Assembly: GCF_014205635.1 (NCBI RefSeq) | Contig: NZ_JACIIV010000009.1 | Location: forward strand, 1 to 64,000 | DNA length: 64,000 nucleotides | Direction of reading: 5' to 3' | DNA from: Polymorphobacter multimanifer | Lineage (GTDB): Bacteria > Pseudomonadota > Alphaproteobacteria > Sphingomonadales > Sphingomonadaceae | Part shown: positions 48,403 through 57,153 of the stretch, one piece after another | How the letters are laid out: each line of letters opens with the position of its first letter | Numbering within the stretch: the first letter of the stretch is position 1 | Program-made: the position numbers and the translations under genes | The notes under the pieces: generated by a model | What the model was told of the DNA's origin: nothing | The model's input: only the letters and a program-made list of their open reading frames with translations | The model's database searches: none

Positions 48403-50415
48403 ATGGACGCGCTACCCCCATCCCCCCCCGCCATCGAAATCGTCGTCACTGGCCGGCCGCTCCCTATGGCCGCCGGGGCTGCAGCTTATTCCAGCCTGAC
48501 CCTCACGCCCGAGCGGCTGGCCGGCACTGCTTCGGGCCGACTCGAGGACGCACTACGCGACATCGCAGGGCTTTCCAGCTTCCGCCGCACCGACAGTCGA
48601 TCGGCCAACCCGACCAGCCAGGGCCTCACCCTGCGTGCCCTCGGCGGCAATGCCGCATCCCGCGCGCTCGTGCTGCTCGATGGCGTTCCGATCGCCGATC
48701 CCTTTGCCGGGTATCTGCCTTTTGCTGCGATCGACCCTGCACGCCTCGCTTCGGCACGAATCACCCGCGGCGGCGGGGGCGGTGCCTTCGGCGCGGGTGC
48801 CGTGGCGGGCACGCTCGAGCTGACGAGTGCCGGGCCGGAGTTGCTCAGCCCGGTCTCGCTCAGCGCCGCCTATGGCAGCCGCGACAGCATCGAGGCCAGC
48901 GCCGGGCTGGCGGTGCCGTTGAGCGGCGGCTTCGTCACCGCCAACCTCCGTCACGATCAGGGTGACGGCTTCTTCCTTGTGCCCGAAAGCCAGCGCGGCC
49001 CGATCGATATCGCAGCCCGCTATCGCAGCACCGGCGGCTCGCTGCGAGCCGTGGTGCCAGCCGGACCTGACACCGAAGTGCAGGCCAGCTTCCGCGCCTT
49101 TACCGACGAACGCACCCGCGGGCTCGATCTTGTCACCAGCAGCAGCGAAGGCGCTGACGCATCGTTGCGGATCATCCACCGCGGCGAATGGGCCGTCGAC
49201 GCGCTTGCCTTTGTGCAGGCGCGCAATTTTACCAGCACCTTCGCCGCTGTGGCAGCCGACCGGCGCAGTGCCACGCCGAGTCTCGACCAGTTCAAGACGC
49301 CGGCGACAGGCCTTGGCGCACGGCTCGAAGTGCGGCCACCGCTGCCATTCGACCTGCAGCTCGGAATCGACTGGCGCCGCAACACCGGCACCACCAACGA
49401 GTTCTTCCGCTTTGCCGGCGGTCGCTACGATGGCCTGCGTGAAGCCGGCGGAACCACCAGCACGGCTGGTGCCTATGCCGAAGCGAGCATCGACGTCTCG
49501 CCAGCCCTTACCCTGACCGCAGGCGGACGCGTCGACCGCTGGCACATCGCCGAAGGCCGGCTGATCGAATCGGTCATCGGCGGCGGCGCCATCACCCAGT
49601 CACTGCTCACACCGTCTCGCTCGGGCACGCGCGGCACCGCGCGCACCGGGCTGATCCTGAAGCCTGTGGACACGCTGTCGCTGCGCGCCGCCGCCTACAC
49701 CGGCTTCCGCCTGCCCACACCGAACGAGCTCTATCGTCCCTTTCGGGTGGGTGCAGACGCCACTGCCGCCAACCCCGCGCTGGGTCTGGAACGCGCGGCG
49801 GGGGTCGAAGCCGGGCTGGACTGGCAACCGATACCCGCTGCACGCCTCGCCATCACCGGGTTCGTCAACCGCCTCGATGGCGCCATAAGCAATGTCACGC
49901 TGGCACGCGGACCCGGAACCTTTCCGCAGGTCGGCTTTGTGAGCGCAGCTGGCAGTTACCGCCAGCGCACCAACCTCGACCGTGTGGACACCAGGGGCTT
50001 CGAGGCCGACGCCAGCCTGACTGCCGCCGGCTTCACGGCCACATTGTCCGCCGCCTATGCCGATGCGCGCGTGCGCGCCTCGGGCCCGGCCTTGTCGCTC
50101 GATGGCCTGCGGCCGGCACAGAGCCCCACGACCAGCGTATCGGGCACGCTTGCCTGGGCCGGCGGCCCGGTCGGCCTCTCGACCACGGTGCGCCACACGG
50201 CAGCAGCCTTCGAGGACGACCAGAACCTCCGCCGCCTGCCACCCGCCACCACACTCGATGCCGGCGCCCGGCTGGCGCTCGGCAGGCGACTGGCCCTGAC
50301 GCTGCGTGGCGAGAACCTCACCGACACCGAAGTGGTAAGCGGTATCGCCAACAACGGAATCCTGGATCTGGCACAGCCGCGCACGATCTGGGTCGGGCTG
50401 AGCTTTACCGGCTAG
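48403..50415 (+). CDS. TonB-dependent receptor without recognisable signal peptide
   Basis: A 670-residue receptor: TonB box/plug IEIVVTGRPL, RLEDALRDIAGLSSFRRTDSRSANPTSQGLTLRALGG, RALVLLDGVPIADPFAG and GGAFGAGAVAGTLEL, then a barrel with FRLPTPNELYRPFRVG and the terminal IWVGLSFTG. The first ATG starts at the plug itself; a TGA at 48394 blocks extension in frame and no signal peptide is found in the other frames. C5 and C8 runs lie just after the start. The gene may be N-terminally truncated. Its TAG stop is shared, as CTAG, with the convergent oxidoreductase gene. Confidence 0.82.
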   Translation: MDALPPSPPAIEIVVTGRPLPMAAGAAAYSSLTLTPERLAGTASGRLEDALRDIAGLSSFRRTDSRSANPTSQGLTLRALGGNAASRALVLLDGVPIADPFAGYLPFAAIDPARLASARITRGGGGGAFGAGAVAGTLELTSAGPELLSPVSLSAAYGSRDSIEASAGLAVPLSGGFVTANLRHDQGDGFFLVPESQRGPIDIAARYRSTGGSLRAVVPAGPDTEVQASFRAFTDERTRGLDLVTSSSEGADASLRIIHRGEWAVDALAFVQARNFTSTFAAVAADRRSATPSLDQFKTPATGLGARLEVRPPLPFDLQLGIDWRRNTGTTNEFFRFAGGRYDGLREAGGTTSTAGAYAEASIDVSPALTLTAGGRVDRWHIAEGRLIESVIGGGAITQSLLTPSRSGTRGTARTGLILKPVDTLSLRAAAYTGFRLPTPNELYRPFRVGADATAANPALGLERAAGVEAGLDWQPIPAARLAITGFVNRLDGAISNVTLARGPGTFPQVGFVSAAGSYRQRTNLDRVDTRGFEADASLTAAGFTATLSAAYADARVRASGPALSLDGLRPAQSPTTSVSGTLAWAGGPVGLSTTVRHTAAAFEDDQNLRRLPPATTLDAGARLALGRRLALTLRGENLTDTEVVSGIANNGILDLAQPRTIWVGLSFTG

Positions 50416-51194
50416 ATGCCGGCGTACCATTCATAACCCCGGTCAGGCCAATAGCCTCCCCTGCCGCTGCCGAAGCTGGCCAGGTCGTCGACAAGCATGA
50501 TCTCCTCGACATATTTGGCATGCTTGTATCCGAGTTGCCGCTCAACCCGCAGCCGCACCGGCGCGCCATGCGCCACATCGAGCGCCGCATTGTTGAGTCT
50601 CAACGCCAGAATGGTCTGCGGATGCCAGGCATCGACGAGATCGATGCTTTCGTAATAGCGGGTCCTTGATTTCAGCCCGCCCTCATCGGCCTTTCCGCCA
50701 TAATTGTCGGCGCACAGGAACACGACATAACGCGCTGACGCCTTCACGCCGGCAGCATTCAACAGCAATGCCAGCGGCGGCCCGGCCCAGCCGCCAATCG
50801 CGCTCCAGCCCTCCACGCAATCATGCCGCGTGATCTGGCTCCGCGCCGGCAGCGCCTGCAGTTGCGCCAGCGACAGCGACAGCGGCCGCTCGACAAGGCC
50901 GCTCACGCGTACCCGCCAGTCGACGAAGTTGGCTGCCGCATGCGCCTGATAGCCCGGCTCGACGGGCGCGATCGTGCCATTGGCCTTGAAGACCGGCGAG
51001 ATGTCGGCAGCCGAGAATTCGCGCGCCAACGCATCGCGCCCCACCAGTCGCTGCCAGCGCTGCGTCGCCTGCTCGGCCCCCTGCACCAGCGCCCGAGCTC
51101 GTGGCGCGCTCACCAGCGCATCGCAGCCTGCCAGCAGCAGCCCCGAGCCTGCCACCAGACCACCACCGAAACCACGGCGTGTCATGATGCTCAT
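50412..51194 (-). CDS. Molybdopterin-dependent (sulfite oxidase/MsrP-like) oxidoreductase
   Basis: A 260-residue protein exported by Tat: TRRGFGGGLVAGSGLLLAGC, with Cys24 in a lipobox-like context. The sulfite-oxidase fold is seen in VDWRVRVSGLVERPLSLSLAQLQALP and RHDCVEGWSAIGGWAGPPLALLL, where Cys126 is the expected Mo-ligating cysteine. The ATG at 51194 overlaps the cytochrome b stop (ATGA); a second Met at 51185 also fits. Electrons would pass to or from the membrane cytochrome b next door. Substrate unknown. Confidence 0.88.
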   Translation of the reverse strand: MSIMTRRGFGGGLVAGSGLLLAGCDALVSAPRARALVQGAEQATQRWQRLVGRDALAREFSAADISPVFKANGTIAPVEPGYQAHAAANFVDWRVRVSGLVERPLSLSLAQLQALPARSQITRHDCVEGWSAIGGWAGPPLALLLNAAGVKASARYVVFLCADNYGGKADEGGLKSRTRYYESIDLVDAWHPQTILALRLNNAALDVAHGAPVRLRVERQLGYKHAKYVEEIMLVDDLASFGSGRGGYWPDRGYEWYAGI

Positions 51195-52003
51195 TTTGCC
51201 GTCTCCACGCGCTGCCAGCCGGTGATCATGCCACGCATCAACCTGAACGGCCCTGCCAGCACCACCATCAACAGGTGGACAATAATGAACGCCACCACGA
51301 GATTGGTGGCGATGAAGTGCACCGAGCGCGCACTTTGCCGACCGCCGAAAAGGTCGACGAGCCACGGCCAGCTGGCGTCCATCCCGGGCGCCATGCCGAT
51401 GCCCGAGAACACCAGCAATGGCAGCAGCAGAAGTGCCGTGCCCGCATAGGCGATCTTCTGCAGAATCTGGTAGTCGAGCGCTTCGCGGCCCTTCGGGAAT
51501 TCGAGTTTCAGATGCTCCACCGCATCGCGCGCGATGTTGGCCGGCCGGAGTTCGGCCGGCCCGGGAACCAGTTTGCGGCGGAAATGGCCGCTGAACGCAC
51601 CATAGGCGAGATACACCACCCCGTTCAGGATCAGCAGCCAGGCGGCGGCAAAATGCCAGTTGCGCGCCAGCCCGAGGTCACGCCAGCTGGGAATCGTCGC
51701 CCAATGGGGAAAGGCGATATTCTGCACAGTGCCGTTCTTCGCCGCCGATCGGCCGAGCAGCCCGGTAGTGTCGAAAGTCGTGGTGCCGACCATCACCATG
51801 CCGCGCTCGCGCAGCGACCCGATTGCCAGCCAGCGGCCTCCGGTGTCCACCGTCGTGCCGGATGCGCCCCAATAGAGGTAGGGGTGGGCATTGAAGATGT
51901 TGAGCCCGGTGCCCAGCAGTACCAGCACCGCCACGAAATTGAACCAGTGCGTCATCCGCACCCAGGCCGAATGGCGCTTCACCAGGGTTCCATCTGCCGC
52001 CAT
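51191..52003 (-). CDS. Cytochrome b561-type membrane subunit
   Basis: A 270-residue protein with four or five membrane helices and histidines placed for two b hemes: RHSAWVRMTHWFNF, NWHFAAAWLLILNG, and VHFIATNLVVAFIIVHLLMV. A longer soluble insert after helix 1 (about residues 35-110) faces the periplasm. GAGGAACG precedes the 52003 ATG. Together with the molybdoenzyme it forms a two-gene redox unit; direction of electron flow is unknown. Confidence 0.88.
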   Translation of the reverse strand: MAADGTLVKRHSAWVRMTHWFNFVAVLVLLGTGLNIFNAHPYLYWGASGTTVDTGGRWLAIGSLRERGMVMVGTTTFDTTGLLGRSAAKNGTVQNIAFPHWATIPSWRDLGLARNWHFAAAWLLILNGVVYLAYGAFSGHFRRKLVPGPAELRPANIARDAVEHLKLEFPKGREALDYQILQKIAYAGTALLLLPLLVFSGIGMAPGMDASWPWLVDLFGGRQSARSVHFIATNLVVAFIIVHLLMVVLAGPFRLMRGMITGWQRVETAK

Positions 52004-52109
52004 GCACGTTCCTCGCTCCGGCTCTTTGCCACACGCCGGTTCGTGTCCTAGCACAAGGTGGTCACGCCGCCGATTGACCACATCGCCACCCTCGGGCACC
52101 TCGCTAGCG

Positions 52110-53096
52110 ATGATTACCGTTCACACACCCTCCGAAGGCCGCCTCGTTGCCCACCAGCCCGAAGCGGGGGCGGATTTCCCGCCGTCGATGCTCTGGGTCG
52201 ACATGGTGTCGCCCACCGTAGCCGAAGATGCCGCAATGGAAGCGGCACTCGGCCTCGAGATTCCCAGTCGTGACGACATGGCGGAAATTGAGACGTCCAG
52301 CCGACTCTACACCGAGAATGGCGCGATCTTTCTCACCATCAGCCTCGCCACCGGCATCCTGCGAAACAAGGACGAGCTGGCCGCCGAGCTGCACCCGCTG
52401 GCGCTCATCCTCACGCCGCAGGCGCTGGTCACGCTGCGCTACACCGACATCACCGTCATCGACCGGCTGGGTGCCCAATGCAGCCGCGCGGCGCCCGCCA
52501 CGCCGTCCGCCCTGCTCGTCCTGTTGCTCGACATCATCGTCGATCGACTTGCGGATTCGATCGAGCGCATCGCCGCGGAAATTGACGCGATCAATCGCCA
52601 GGCGTTTCGCCGCATAATGCCCAAAGGGCGCCAGCAACGGCTTTCCAACCTGGCGCTGCAATCGTTGCTGCAACGGCTGGGCACGGCGCAGGACGCCCTG
52701 TCCAAGGCCCGCGAATCAGCGGTCAGCCTCGCGCGGGCATCGAGCTTTCTTGTGCTGTCGCTGCGCAAGGATGCGAACCACAGCGGACAGCTGAAATCGA
52801 TGACGCGCGATCTCGCCTCGCTCACCGACCATGCGAGCTATCTCGGCAACACCATCACCTTTCTGCTCGACACAACGCTTGGGCTCATCAACATCGAGCA
52901 GAATGCGGTGCTGAAGATCTTTTCCGTCTTTGCAGTTGTCTTCCTGCCGCCGACCATGATCGCCGGCATCTATGGCATGAACTTCGAACGCATGCCGGAG
53001 CTCGGCTGGCAGCTCGGTTATCCGATGGCGCTGCTGCTCATGCTGCTCAGCGCCATCCTTCCTTATGTCATCGCGCGCTGGCGTGGCTGGCTCTAG
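52110..53096 (+). CDS. corA: CorA-family magnesium/cobalt transporter
   Basis: A 328-residue inner-membrane transporter: N-terminal cytoplasmic alpha/beta domain, long helical stalk (IERIAAEIDAINRQAF through SLARASSFLVLSLRKD), and two C-terminal helices with the YGMNFE selectivity motif before the last one. The start at 52110 (MITVHTPSEGR) is chosen by family length. Paralogue type (Mg2+ uptake or divalent efflux) cannot be decided. Confidence 0.93.
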   Translation: MITVHTPSEGRLVAHQPEAGADFPPSMLWVDMVSPTVAEDAAMEAALGLEIPSRDDMAEIETSSRLYTENGAIFLTISLATGILRNKDELAAELHPLALILTPQALVTLRYTDITVIDRLGAQCSRAAPATPSALLVLLLDIIVDRLADSIERIAAEIDAINRQAFRRIMPKGRQQRLSNLALQSLLQRLGTAQDALSKARESAVSLARASSFLVLSLRKDANHSGQLKSMTRDLASLTDHASYLGNTITFLLDTTLGLINIEQNAVLKIFSVFAVVFLPPTMIAGIYGMNFERMPELGWQLGYPMALLLMLLSAILPYVIARWRGWL

Positions 53097-53102
53097 TCTT
53101 GT

Positions 53103-53152
53103 TGTCGTGTGTTTCTATCGGAAAACCGGTGCCCGCTTTTCCGAAACACACT
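53103..53152. repeat. Dispersed palindromic repeat, copy B
   Basis: The reverse complement of copy A at 41221-41270: arms AAGTGTGTTTCGGAAAA and TTTTCCGATAGAAACAC around GCGGGCACCGG on the minus strand. It fills the gap between the convergent corA and the small membrane gene (whose TAA touches its right end), and may act as a bidirectional terminator there. Confidence 0.85.
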
Positions 53153-53517
53153 TAGCCCTCAAGCAGGGTGCATCCGAACTCCGGTTCATAGACGGCACGG
53201 CGCTTGGCGAGGAGCGGCACCGATGCCGTGATCGTCTGCCTGGCCACATCGTCCTCCACGCGCACGATCTCGGTACCGGCTTCGAAATCGGTGCGGCACG
53301 AGGCCATTTCGCGGTTGCCGACATAGCGGCAGGAGCAGACGACATGCGCGATATAGCCGGCGCCAAGTGCCGCCTGCTTCCCAGTGCTGCTGTACTTGAG
53401 GCCGAACCAGCCGCCGGCTAGGAGACACATTGCCAGCACCGGCGCCCACAGCAGCCAGCGGCGCCTGCCCGTTCTGCCGCCCGCATCGCCATTCACTGTG
53501 CTTGCGTTCACACGCAT
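53152..53517 (-). CDS. Small membrane-anchored Cys-containing protein of unknown function
   Basis: A 121-residue protein with one membrane helix at about residues 21-40 (WLLWAPVLAMCLLAGGWFGL) and a periplasmic domain containing VVCSCRYVGNREMASC and FGCTLLEG, i.e. four cysteines suited to two disulfides. The start at 53517 (MRVNASTVNG) is the second Met in the frame and gives a plausible N-terminus. It resembles the short conserved hypothetical membrane proteins of sphingomonads; no function is known. It is divergent from the serine hydrolase gene. Confidence 0.7.
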   Translation of the reverse strand: MRVNASTVNGDAGGRTGRRRWLLWAPVLAMCLLAGGWFGLKYSSTGKQAALGAGYIAHVVCSCRYVGNREMASCRTDFEAGTEIVRVEDDVARQTITASVPLLAKRRAVYEPEFGCTLLEG

Positions 53518-53556
53518 GCCCCCACTAGGTTGATCCCGATAGGGGCACGAGACGCC

Positions 53557-54654
53557 ATGCGAGTTCTGCAATCAAGCCTGTTTCTGCTTGCCGCATCGCT
53601 GGCCGTACCTGCGCATGCCCAGAATCCGGTTGCGTCCACCCCTGTGTCTGCCGGCCTCGAATCCGCCCGGCCCCTCGCCGATGCCTTCTTCACCAGTCCT
53701 GGGTTGCGGGAAACACGGGCACTCCTCATCCTGCAGGATGGCCAGCCGATCTACGAGCGCTATGCGCCCGGCTATGGGCCCGGCAACCGCTTCATCAGCT
53801 GGTCGATGGCCAAGTCGCTCACCAGCACGCTTGTGGGCGAGCTTGTCGCCGATGCCAGGCTGGAGCTCGACAGCCCGGCACCCGTGCCGCAGTGGCGTCA
53901 GACCCCCGGTGATCCCCGCGCCCGCATCACGCTGCGCCAGCTGCTCCAGATGTCGAGCGGCCTCGCGCATGTCGAGGCTGGCCCCGACCCCGAACTTTCG
54001 GACACCAACCGTGCGCTGTTCGCCGATCGATCCGGAGATATCGTCGCTGCCGCCACCATGGCACCGCTCGCCCACACACCCGGCACGGTCTTCGAATACA
54101 GCACTTTGACGACGCATATCCTCGCCGATATTGTCACTCGCACCATCGCCCCCCAAGCGCGGACGCCCGATGCCCGCCGGCGCGCGATGAATGGCTTCCT
54201 GAAGGCGCGGCTTTCAGGCCCGGCAGCGATGCCGACGCTCATCTGCGAATATGATCCGAAGGGAACGATGCTCGGCGGCTCGCTGTGCCACGCCAGCCTG
54301 CGCGACTGGGGCGCTTTCGGACAGCTCTATCTGGATAATGGCGTCGTTGCCGGCCGCCAGGTGGTGCGCCCCGACTGGGTTGCCTTCGTGCGCACTCCGA
54401 GCCCGGGTTTTGCTGGCTATGGCGGCCAGTTCTGGCTCAACCGGCCATTGCCGCCCGGCAAGGAAAGCTCTCTCTTCTCAGACCAGGGCCCAGCCGATGC
54501 CTTTGCCGCTGTCGGCCATCTCGGCCAGTACACGATCATCGTGCCGTCCAAGAAACTTGTCGTCGTGCGGCTCGGCTTCACACCCGATTCCGCGCGCGCC
54601 CCGCTCAAGGCTGCGCTCGGACGGCTGGTCAACAGCCTGCCCGACCGACCATGA
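53557..54654 (+). CDS. Exported serine hydrolase of the beta-lactamase class C family
   Basis: A 365-residue protein with a signal peptide (LFLLAASLAVPAHAQ). The S-x-x-K motif is SMAK (Ser83, Lys86) within RFISWSMAKSLTS, the Tyr motif is EYSTLTTH and the third motif is the HLG of GHLGQY, replacing KTG as in esterase-type members. Such proteins are usually esterases or D-aminopeptidases rather than true beta-lactamases. Its stop overlaps the next ATG (ATGA). Confidence 0.88.
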   Translation: MRVLQSSLFLLAASLAVPAHAQNPVASTPVSAGLESARPLADAFFTSPGLRETRALLILQDGQPIYERYAPGYGPGNRFISWSMAKSLTSTLVGELVADARLELDSPAPVPQWRQTPGDPRARITLRQLLQMSSGLAHVEAGPDPELSDTNRALFADRSGDIVAAATMAPLAHTPGTVFEYSTLTTHILADIVTRTIAPQARTPDARRRAMNGFLKARLSGPAAMPTLICEYDPKGTMLGGSLCHASLRDWGAFGQLYLDNGVVAGRQVVRPDWVAFVRTPSPGFAGYGGQFWLNRPLPPGKESSLFSDQGPADAFAAVGHLGQYTIIVPSKKLVVVRLGFTPDSARAPLKAALGRLVNSLPDRP

Positions 54655-55139
54655 ATACAGATTATCGCCTGATCGACATCAAGCTCGACGAGCGCACCAT
54701 CCTGTGGCGAAACGCCGATATCGAGCAGGAGCGGCGGGTGGCGATTTTCGATCTGCTCGAGGGCAATCTGTTCCAGCCGGTTGGCGCTGCCGAGCATGGC
54801 AATCATGGCCCTTACAAGCTGCTGCTCGGCGTGGAAGAGGGGCGGCTATCCGTAGCGATCGCGGCGGGCGACGACACACCGCTCGAGCAGTTCGTGCTGC
54901 CGCTGGCGCCGTTTCGTCGCACCATCCGCGATTATTTCGCCATTTGCGACAGCTACTATCAGGCCATCCGCCAGTCGTCCCCGCAGCAGATCGAGACAAT
55001 CGACATGGCACGACGCGGCATCCACAACGATGCCGCCGAAGCGCTCAAGGAGCGGCTAGAACCCAAGGTCATCACCGATTTCGATACAGCACGCCGACTG
55101 TTCACGCTCATCTGCGTGCTGCACATCAAGGGGCATTGA
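54651..55139 (+). CDS. UPF0262 family protein
   Basis: A 162-residue soluble protein of a family restricted to Alphaproteobacteria. Landmarks: RLIDIKLDERTILWRNADIEQERRVAIFDLLEGN, PLAPFRRTIRDYFAICDSYYQAIR and IDMARRGIHNDAAEALKERLEPK. Function is unknown. It is coupled by ATGA to the serine hydrolase gene. Confidence 0.9.
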   Translation: MNTDYRLIDIKLDERTILWRNADIEQERRVAIFDLLEGNLFQPVGAAEHGNHGPYKLLLGVEEGRLSVAIAAGDDTPLEQFVLPLAPFRRTIRDYFAICDSYYQAIRQSSPQQIETIDMARRGIHNDAAEALKERLEPKVITDFDTARRLFTLICVLHIKGH

Positions 55140-55145
55140 TCGCCT

Positions 55146-55589
55146 TCAGGCCTGGCGGCGCACAGGTCCTCCAAGACTCACAAGCCGCCGCGGCGGCAAC
55201 AAGCCTTCGGCGAGAGCTTCGACATCGGCTTCGCTCACCAGCCGTATCCGCACTTCGCCGGGAATCGTCGCGAGATCCGATGCTGATTGCGAGCGCTCGA
55301 CGCGTTCCCCGAACAACCGCACCGCTTCCTGGGCCAGTTCGGGCATGAGATCGAGCACTGGGCGGCGCACCGAGAACATCAGGCGATCCGGCAACACCAG
55401 CACGCTGAACGGCTGCCGCGCGTCGCTGTCGCGGAATTGCACTTCACGATCGGCGCCATTGGTCCGCGCGCGTGCTTCCAGCCCGCATGCGCTTGTCACC
55501 ATCATCAGCGCCAGATAGGCGTTTCGCACCAACGGCACTTCAATATGGTCGAGGTTGGTCAGATGGCCGGCGATGCCGAGATCGATCAT
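55146..55589 (-). CDS. Hypothetical protein
   Basis: A 147-residue soluble protein (start MIDLGIAGHLTNLDHIE). The start at 55589 has GGAG about 9 nt upstream; a GTG at 55601 is possible. Patterns such as VRNAYLALMMVTSACGLEARARTNGADREVQF and VRIRLVSEADVEALAEGLLPP do not point to a family I know. It lies between the UPF0262 gene (convergent) and dcd (divergent). Confidence 0.65.
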   Translation of the reverse strand: MIDLGIAGHLTNLDHIEVPLVRNAYLALMMVTSACGLEARARTNGADREVQFRDSDARQPFSVLVLPDRLMFSVRRPVLDLMPELAQEAVRLFGERVERSQSASDLATIPGEVRIRLVSEADVEALAEGLLPPRRLVSLGGPVRRQA

Positions 55590-55647
55590 CAGAGACTCCA
55601 CAGCAACGAATCGTTAACAACGCTATCACAGCAAAAGGGTTCCTTCG

Positions 55648-56202
55648 ATGACAGTCCAGTCCGATCGCTGGATCCGCGAGCAAGCAATCGCATCCGGAAT
55701 GATAGAGCCCTTCGTCGATCGTCAGCAGCGCGACGGATGTATAAGCTATGGGCTGTCGAGCTATGGCTATGATGCGCGCGTGGCTGACGAATTCAAAATT
55801 TTCACCAATGTTCACAGTGCAGTGGTAGATCCCAAGAATTTTTCGCCCGACAGCTTTGTCGATCGAAAGACCGACATATGCGTGATCCCGCCCAACAGCT
55901 TTGCGCTCGCTCGGACAGTGGAATACTTCCGTGTGCCTAGCGACGTACTGGTCATCTGCCTCGGCAAATCGACTTATGCGCGCTGCGGGATCATCGTGAA
56001 TGTGACGCCCCTGGAGCCAGGGTGGGAGGGTCATGTGACGCTCGAGTTCAGCAACACCACTCCCCTCCCGGCGCGGATTTATGCGAATGAGGGCGCGTGC
56101 CAATTCCTCTTCCTTAAAGGCAACGAGCCCTGTGAGGTGACTTATGCCGACCGTGCGGGCAAATACATGGGCCAGCGCGGCGTGACCTTGCCGAAAATCT
56201 GA
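55648..56202 (+). CDS. dcd: dCTP deaminase
   Basis: A 184-residue homotrimeric enzyme deaminating dCTP to dUTP for thymidylate synthesis. Conserved blocks: [20 protein letters not shown] (about residues 104-114, substrate phosphate binding) and [13 protein letters not shown], where Glu133 is the catalytic glutamate. The C-terminal [12 protein letters not shown] is the lid typical of the family. The length is normal. Confidence 0.97.
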   Translation: MTVQSDRWIREQAIASGMIEPFVDRQQRDGCISYGLSSYGYDARVADEFKIFTNVHSAVVDPKNFSPDSFVDRKTDICVIPPNSFALARTVEYFRVPSDVLVICLGKSTYARCGIIVNVTPLEPGWEGHVTLEFSNTTPLPARIYANEGACQFLFLKGNEPCEVTYADRAGKYMGQRGVTLPKI

Positions 56203-56207
56203 GCGCC

Positions 56208-57089
56208 GTGCTTCCGGAAACCCGCACCGGCCTGTTTGCCGCAGCCGGCGCCTATGCCATCTGGGGCCTGCTTCCACTTTACCTCAAACTGCTCACCGGC
56301 GTCCCGGCCGCCGATGTATTGTCCCACCGCATCCTGTGGTCACTGCTGGTGGTGGGGCTGCTGCTGGCCGCCACCGGCGCCGGCCCGCGGTTGCGCGCCG
56401 CTTTCACGCAGTCACGGCTCATCGGCCTGTTGCTGCTCAGCGCAGTCGCAATTGCCATCAACTGGCTCATCTACACGGCCGCCATTCTCGAAGGCCATGT
56501 GCTCGACACATCGCTGGGCTATTTCATCAATCCGCTCATCAACGTGCTGTTTGGCGTGGCGCTTCTCGGGGAGCGACTCGGGCGGTTGCAGTGGCTTGCC
56601 GTGGGGTTCGCGCTCGCTGGCGTGGCAGTGCTGACCATCACGCGCGGAAGCCTGCCGCTCATCAGCCTCGGCATCGCCATCAGCTTCGCAATCTACGCGC
56701 TCATCCGCAAGCAGGCCGTCGTCGATGCCGCCACCGGGCTGTTCATCGAGACGCTGGTGCTGACCCCGCTGGCGATGGCCTGGCTCGCCACGCGGCCGGA
56801 AAGCCCGCTCCACTGGCCCGGCGGCACGCTGGCCCTGCTCGCCGCCGCCGGCATCATCACCGCCACGCCGCTGATGTTGTTCAGCATCGCAGCGCGCCGG
56901 TTGAAGCTGACAACGCTCGGCCTCATGCAATATGCCACCCCCACGATTGTCATGCTGGAAGCGGTTTTCATCTTTGGGGAGATACTTGATCCTGCCCGAC
57001 TTGCGGCGTTTGTGCTCATCTGGGTCGGACTGGGCATTTACAGCGTCAGCCTGTTCCGGGGCGTGCGCGCTGCTGCCGCAGCCGGTTGA
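56208..57089 (+). CDS. rarD: EamA-family transporter RarD
   Basis: A 293-residue protein with ten membrane helices and the RarD signature GLFAAAGAYAIWGLLPLYLKLL, ADVLSHRILWSLL, NWLIYTAAILEGHVLDTSLGYFINPLINVLFG. The start is a GTG, 5 nt after dcd. Substrate of RarD is not established. The two EamA repeats are about residues 9-142 and 152-285. Confidence 0.92.
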   Translation: MLPETRTGLFAAAGAYAIWGLLPLYLKLLTGVPAADVLSHRILWSLLVVGLLLAATGAGPRLRAAFTQSRLIGLLLLSAVAIAINWLIYTAAILEGHVLDTSLGYFINPLINVLFGVALLGERLGRLQWLAVGFALAGVAVLTITRGSLPLISLGIAISFAIYALIRKQAVVDAATGLFIETLVLTPLAMAWLATRPESPLHWPGGTLALLAAAGIITATPLMLFSIAARRLKLTTLGLMQYATPTIVMLEAVFIFGEILDPARLAAFVLIWVGLGIYSVSLFRGVRAAAAAG

Positions 57090-57153
57090 AACAATGTAGA
57101 AGCGTTACCACCATGGGGATGGCCGAAAGGCTTGTAACCAGTGGAGTAACCCT

